Positions 60,206 to 64,000 of a stretch of DNA of 64,000 nucleotides are shown here, piece after piece. The stretch's first letter is position 1, and each line of letters begins with the position of its first letter. A program made the position numbers and the translations under genes. This DNA is from Astragalus membranaceus (lineage: Eukaryota > Streptophyta > Magnoliopsida > Fabales > Fabaceae), in assembly GCA_039519185.1 (NCBI GenBank), contig CM076850.1:91482471-91546470 (forward strand). Direction: 5' to 3'. The notes beneath the pieces were generated by a model. That model searched no databases. It was not told the origin of the DNA and was given only the letters and a program-made list of their open reading frames with translations.

Positions 60206-61978
60206 ATGGTAACCACCCGTCGCGGACGCCGGCGTCAACCGCCGCCATCACCCCCTCGCAGAACACAAGCCTCGCAAGCAGGACCACATACACAGGATCC
60301 TACCACACCGGAAACAATTCAAATACCGGTTGCTCAACCAGACAACGCTACGACCACCCAAACAGTTACTGAGGAACAACAACCAGTTTCTCAACCAAGC
60401 CAGGCTGCGATGCCTGAACATCTGTTCATGGTTGGAGTCAATGCAGTCCTCGACGAACTGCGAAAGCAGAACCAGACCCTGCAACAACAAGTTGATGAAA
60501 TGAAGCAAGAAAGAGATCCTAACTCGCTTGATAGAGTCCAAGTGGAAAAGCCCCAACCATTCACGGATGCCATCATGAATGACTTAGTTCCCCAGAATTT
60601 CAAACCACCACCCTTGGAACCATATGATGGTCGCCGAGATCCTCAAGAACACCTAACCGCATTTGACACACAGATGGCCACCATTGGTGCGCATGAAACG
60701 CTAAAGTGTAAACTGTTCTCCGGCACCATGAAAGATGCGGTGTTACGATGGTTCATGAGCCTTCCTCGGCAATCCGTTATTTCTTATGCCGACTTCACCA
60801 AGAAATTCCTCAGACATTTTTTAGACAGAAGACACAAGAAAACCTCCACTGCTACATTGTTTAACACCCGACAGAGCCCAAATGAAACTTTCCATGAATA
60901 CCTGGGAAGATTTAGTGACATCACCGTCGACGTGGAACACCCTGACCAGAGGCAATTTGCAGACGCGTTCTCAAACGGGTTGCGTGGAGGATAGTTCAAC
61001 GAGTCACTAGCAAACAGGTCTGCAACCAATATGCAAGAGATCTTAGCCCGAGCAGAAGCATATATGAAGGGAGAAGAAAGTAATGCCGAGAAGCGACACC
61101 GAGATGAACGCGAAAGGCAAACTGACAGAGGATACGAGCGCCGCAGCAGATATGACGACTATAGCCGAAGTGTTTCTCAACGGCGAGATGCTCCACCGCC
61201 TCCTCGGTGAAGTCCCCCACCGCCTCCTCGGCGAAGAAGCCCTGTCAGAGGAACTTTAACACCTTTGAATCAGAGACGTGCGACAATTTTGAAAGAGGTC
61301 CTACACACAAGGTTAATCCCTGAGTTGAACCCAGCAAGAAGAGTCCTAGGCAGAGACAGCAATAGTTAGTGCGAATACCACTGAGGTCGAGGACATGATA
61401 CCGAGAACTGCTATGCCTTAAAGAATGAAATAGAGAAGCTAATCCGACGTGGTTTATTGAAACAATATGTGAAAGATGACCCAGGACACTCACGTGCCAG
61501 AACCCCGGAACAGCCGAAGCCTAAGTTGCAGTCTCAAGTGGTAACGTTGGCGGAGCATGCAGATGAAGTCCCACCAGTGCAACATACTCTCAACACCATC
61601 TCAGGAGGATTTGCGGGCGGGGGAGAAACAAGCTCTGCTCGCCGCAGATATGTACGCCAAGTCATGCATATCAGCAGTTCATCCGATAGTTCAATGATGC
61701 CCAACGCTCCTGATCTTACTTTTTCTCCCAAAGACTTCGCGGGAATCTCTCCACATGAAGATGATCCTCTAGTCATAGTAGTTCAAGTACTCAACTACAA
61801 TGTCAGACGTGTATTGATTGACCCCGGATCCTCAGCAGACATCATCTATTGGGAAGCCTTCAAAGGTATGAACTTATCTAATGAACACTTGCAGCCTTAC
61901 CATGGTACACTGGTCGGTTTTTCAGGAGAACAGGTGCAGATAAAGGGAACATTACCCTCAACACCACATTTGGCATAG
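60206..61978 (+). pseudogene. Tat-lineage gag and protease region, with stops
   Basis: The frame opens MVTTRRGRRRQPPPSPPRRT. Gag core motifs include LEPYDGRRDPQEHLTAFDTQ, KCKLFSGTMKDAVLRWFMSL and HKKTSTATLFNTRQSPNETF. A degraded zinc-binding site reads CEYH-stop-GRGHDTENCYAL. The protease-like part includes VLIDPGSSADIIYWEAF. In-frame stops are TAG 60992, TGA 61208, TAG 61367 and TGA 61382; the frame is otherwise continuous. A single-base deletion near 61961 then shifts frame: after KGTLP the expected LNTTFGIGNNAKTIKVRYLV is read in the next frame. Several stops fit C-to-T or G-to-A changes of Arg CGA or Trp TGG codons. Confidence 0.85.
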
Positions 61979-62370
61979 GCAACAATGCCAAAACAATCAA
62001 GGTCAGATACTTGGTGATTGATGCTGACTCGTCTTACAATATCATAATGGGAAGGCCATCACTCAACATCCTCGGCGCAGCCTCGTCAACCCGATACCTC
62101 ACAATGAAGTATCCCCTTGACGACGGACGAGTTGGAGTCCTTAAAGCCGACCAGGAGGCAGCAAGAAAGTGTTACTTAGAAAGCCTGAAAACGAAGAAGA
62201 AAAACGCCGTAGACTCAACGGTAAAGGCCACATCTTTCAACATTAATTTTGCTGATTTAGACCCAAGGGAAGATTTCAGTGATCACCGATTGAAGCCAAC
62301 AGAAGACCTCAAACAAATTCAGATATGATCAAGTCCTGAACAGACGACAAACATTGGAGGTGCCCTCCCG

Positions 62371-64000
62371 ATGGACGAAGAAGTAGCAATAGTTGAGTTA
62401 CTAAGAAAGAATATTGATCTCTTCGCTTGGACCCCAGCGGATATGCCAGGGATTGACCCATCATTCATTTGTCACAAACTATCATTAGTTCCAGCTGCAA
62501 AACCGATCTCACAAAGAAAGAGGAAGCTCGGACCTGAACGCAGGGTAGCAGTTGCAGAGGAAACCCAGAAGTTGCTTGAAGCTGGTTTCATCAAGGAAAT
62601 TCAATACCCGACCTGGCTTTCTAATGTGGTGTTGGTAAAAAAGTCTAATGGAAAGTGGCGTATGTGCGTGGATTTCACGGACTTGAACGCTGCTTGCCCA
62701 AAAGACCCCTACCCTCTGCCCAGCATTGATGCGCTGATAGATGAGGCATCTGGATATCGCGTTCTAAGCTTCATGGACGCATATTTCGGTTACAACCAGA
62801 TCAAAATGGACCCAGATGATGCAGAAAAAACAGCATTCATGACTTATACCTGAAATTATCACTACACTGTCATGCCTTTTGGCCTCAAAAACGCAGGTGC
62901 AACATATCAACGCCTAATGGACAGCGTGTTCCAAGGCCAAGTCGGAAGAAATCTTGAGGTGTATGTCGATGACATGGTGGTCAAAACCGAGGAGAACCAT
63001 AATCATGTTACAGACTTAGAAGAAACTTTCAATTCCCTCAGAAAGCATGAAATGCAGCTCAACCCAGCAAAGTGCTCCTTTGGAGTACAAGCTGGAAAAT
63101 TCTTGGGATTCATGTTGACCAATAGAGGTATAGAGGCGAACCCTGACAAATGCAGAGCAATACTTGAGATGCCAAGCCCATCAAATCCCAAGGAGGTTCA
63201 GCAACTAACGGGACGCTTGGCAGCTTTATCACGCTTCCTATCTTGTGCAGGTGAAAACATCTTTATAAGTGTTTCACTCCCCCGGCCAAACCCCATTGGC
63301 AACGCAAATTCTCAACATAACTCACTACTATTTTCTTATACTGTTTCCATTTTTTGTAACTAACTGTGTGCAGGTGACAAAGCTTTCCATTTCTTTGCTT
63401 CTTTGAAGAAAATGGGTTGCTTCGAGTGGACAGGTGAATGTCAAGAAGCTTTTCAGGCGATTAAAACTTTCCTATCCTCTCCTCCCATCTTGGTGAAACC
63501 AAAAGTGGGAGCGTCGTTGTTGCTTTACTTAGCAGTTTCAGAAAGAGCCATGAGTTCGGTCTTGGTGTCTGAAGAAGGGAAGCATCAAAGACCGATATAT
63601 TTCTGCAGCAAAGTATTCAAAGGAGCCGAAGTCAGATACCAAAAAATAGGGAAGTTAGCTCTGGCTTTAATCACTTCGGCACGTCGACTTCGACCTTACT
63701 TCCAGAGTCACCGGATAATTGTGAAGACAGATCACCCTATCAAGCAGGTTTTACGTAAGCCTGATCTCGCAGGTAGAATGGTTGCCTAGTCAATTGAGCT
63801 TTCTGAATACGATGTTGTCTTTCACCCAAGAGATGGCATAAAAGCTCAGGTTCTAGCAGATTTTGCTGTGGAATTGACACCACCCCCATTAGAACCAGAG
63901 GTTTCTTCCTGGACCCTCTTGGTAGATGGAGCATCAAACTTAAAAGGGAGTGGCGCAGGCATCACACTTGAAAGTCCTGAGGGCCTCCTCATTGAACAAT
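62371..64000 (+). pseudogene. Tat-lineage RT-RNase H (pol), with an intron-like insert
   Basis: Single frame from 62371 to the window end. RT motifs: WLSNVVLVKKSNGKWRMCVD, CPKDPYPLPSIDALIDEASG, FMDAYFGYNQIKMDPDDAEK, VMPFGLKNAGATYQRLMD and the catalytic YVDD in EVYVDDMVVKT. A connection and RNase H follow: GDKAFHFFASLKKMG, FSLSSPPILVKP-like, SVLVSEEGKHQRPIYF. Stops are at 62851 (TGA), inside the 123-nt insert 63251-63373, and at 63787 (TAG, replacing the Trp expected in AWSIELSEYDV). The insert splits SRFLSCAG from DKAFHFF without changing frame. Confidence 0.87.
63251..63373 (+). other. Intron-like 123-nt insert in Tat pol
   Basis: It starts GTGAAA after GTGCAG and ends TGTGCAG before GTGACAAA. 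It has a TAACTAAC branch-point-like motif 9-16 nt before the 3' end and a T-rich tract before that. Removing it restores a continuous SCAGDKAFHFF reading, as in related Tat pol sequences. The 11-bp repeat TGTGCAGGTGA covers both splice borders (63244-63254 and 63367-63377). Confidence 0.65.

Larger units (their letters stand above)
59800..64000 (+). mobile_element. Tat-lineage Ty3/gypsy element, 5' part (runs off the window)
   Basis: In order: LTR 3' end (to 60142, ...CCAAGAACA), PBS (60145-60162), gag from 60206, protease-like region, RT, RNase H and the start of a second, archaeal-type RNase H (SWTLLVDGASNLKGSGAGIT, from about 63904). A duplicated RNase H domain is a feature of Tat-lineage elements. 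The LTR start is not resolved (between about 59600 and 59830). GC content is clearly higher than in the flanking intergenic DNA. Confidence 0.88.

Overview
The window is plant nuclear DNA, almost certainly from a papilionoid legume. The evidence is spliceosomal introns with GT..AG ends, plant nuclear genes (COX5C, clathrin heavy chain, a MEKK1-type kinase), and an Ogre-type Ty3/gypsy element with a tRNA-Arg primer site and multi-kilobase LTRs, a group especially abundant in temperate legumes. Species cannot be fixed from sequence alone. About three quarters of the window is transposon-derived, much of it nested, and only one protein-coding host gene (COX5C) looks intact.

Layout. 1-11543: minus-strand Ogre-like LTR retrotransposon with near-identical LTRs, cut by the window edge, whose 6.6 kb interior has no recognisable gag-pol. 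11544-16905: pile-up of LTR fragments, a Tat-lineage integrase split by a solo copia-type LTR, the Tat 3' end with an antisense coiled-coil ORF, and the PBS/gag start of an Athila-like element. 16906-22046: partial duplicate of clathrin heavy chain (CHC) exons, split by a 4.2 kb CACTA transposon carrying exon fragments of a UBP6/7-type deubiquitinase and an ATX3/4/5-type methyltransferase. 22047-23044: a ~1 kb repeat with a MULE-type N-terminal ORF, found again at 46765-47757. 23045-34597: a decayed CHC pseudogene with inserted elements. 35442-40925: fragments of a MEKK1-like kinase interrupted by a minus-strand Ty1/copia element. 41564-41792: a MITE. 43088-46780: a Tekay/Del-type LTR with tRNA-Met PBS, an Ogre scrap and a plant-mobile-domain relic. 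48604-48791: a SINE. 50092-56614: two CACTA-type subterminal repeat arrays enclosing an intact COX5C gene (minus strand, introns in both UTRs) and a 5'-truncated LINE. 57685-57891: last exon of an unidentified membrane protein. About 59800-64000: a Tat-lineage Ty3/gypsy element running off the window.

The host-gene pieces do not form a pathway; the region is a heterochromatin-like accumulation of elements and gene fragments. The observations most worth pursuing are the double gene capture in the CACTA element, a 123-nt intron-like insert with 11-bp flanking repeats in Tat pol, covarying hairpin repeats in two LTR families, the coding-less but very young Ogre derivative, and the intact COX5C gene between CACTA termini.
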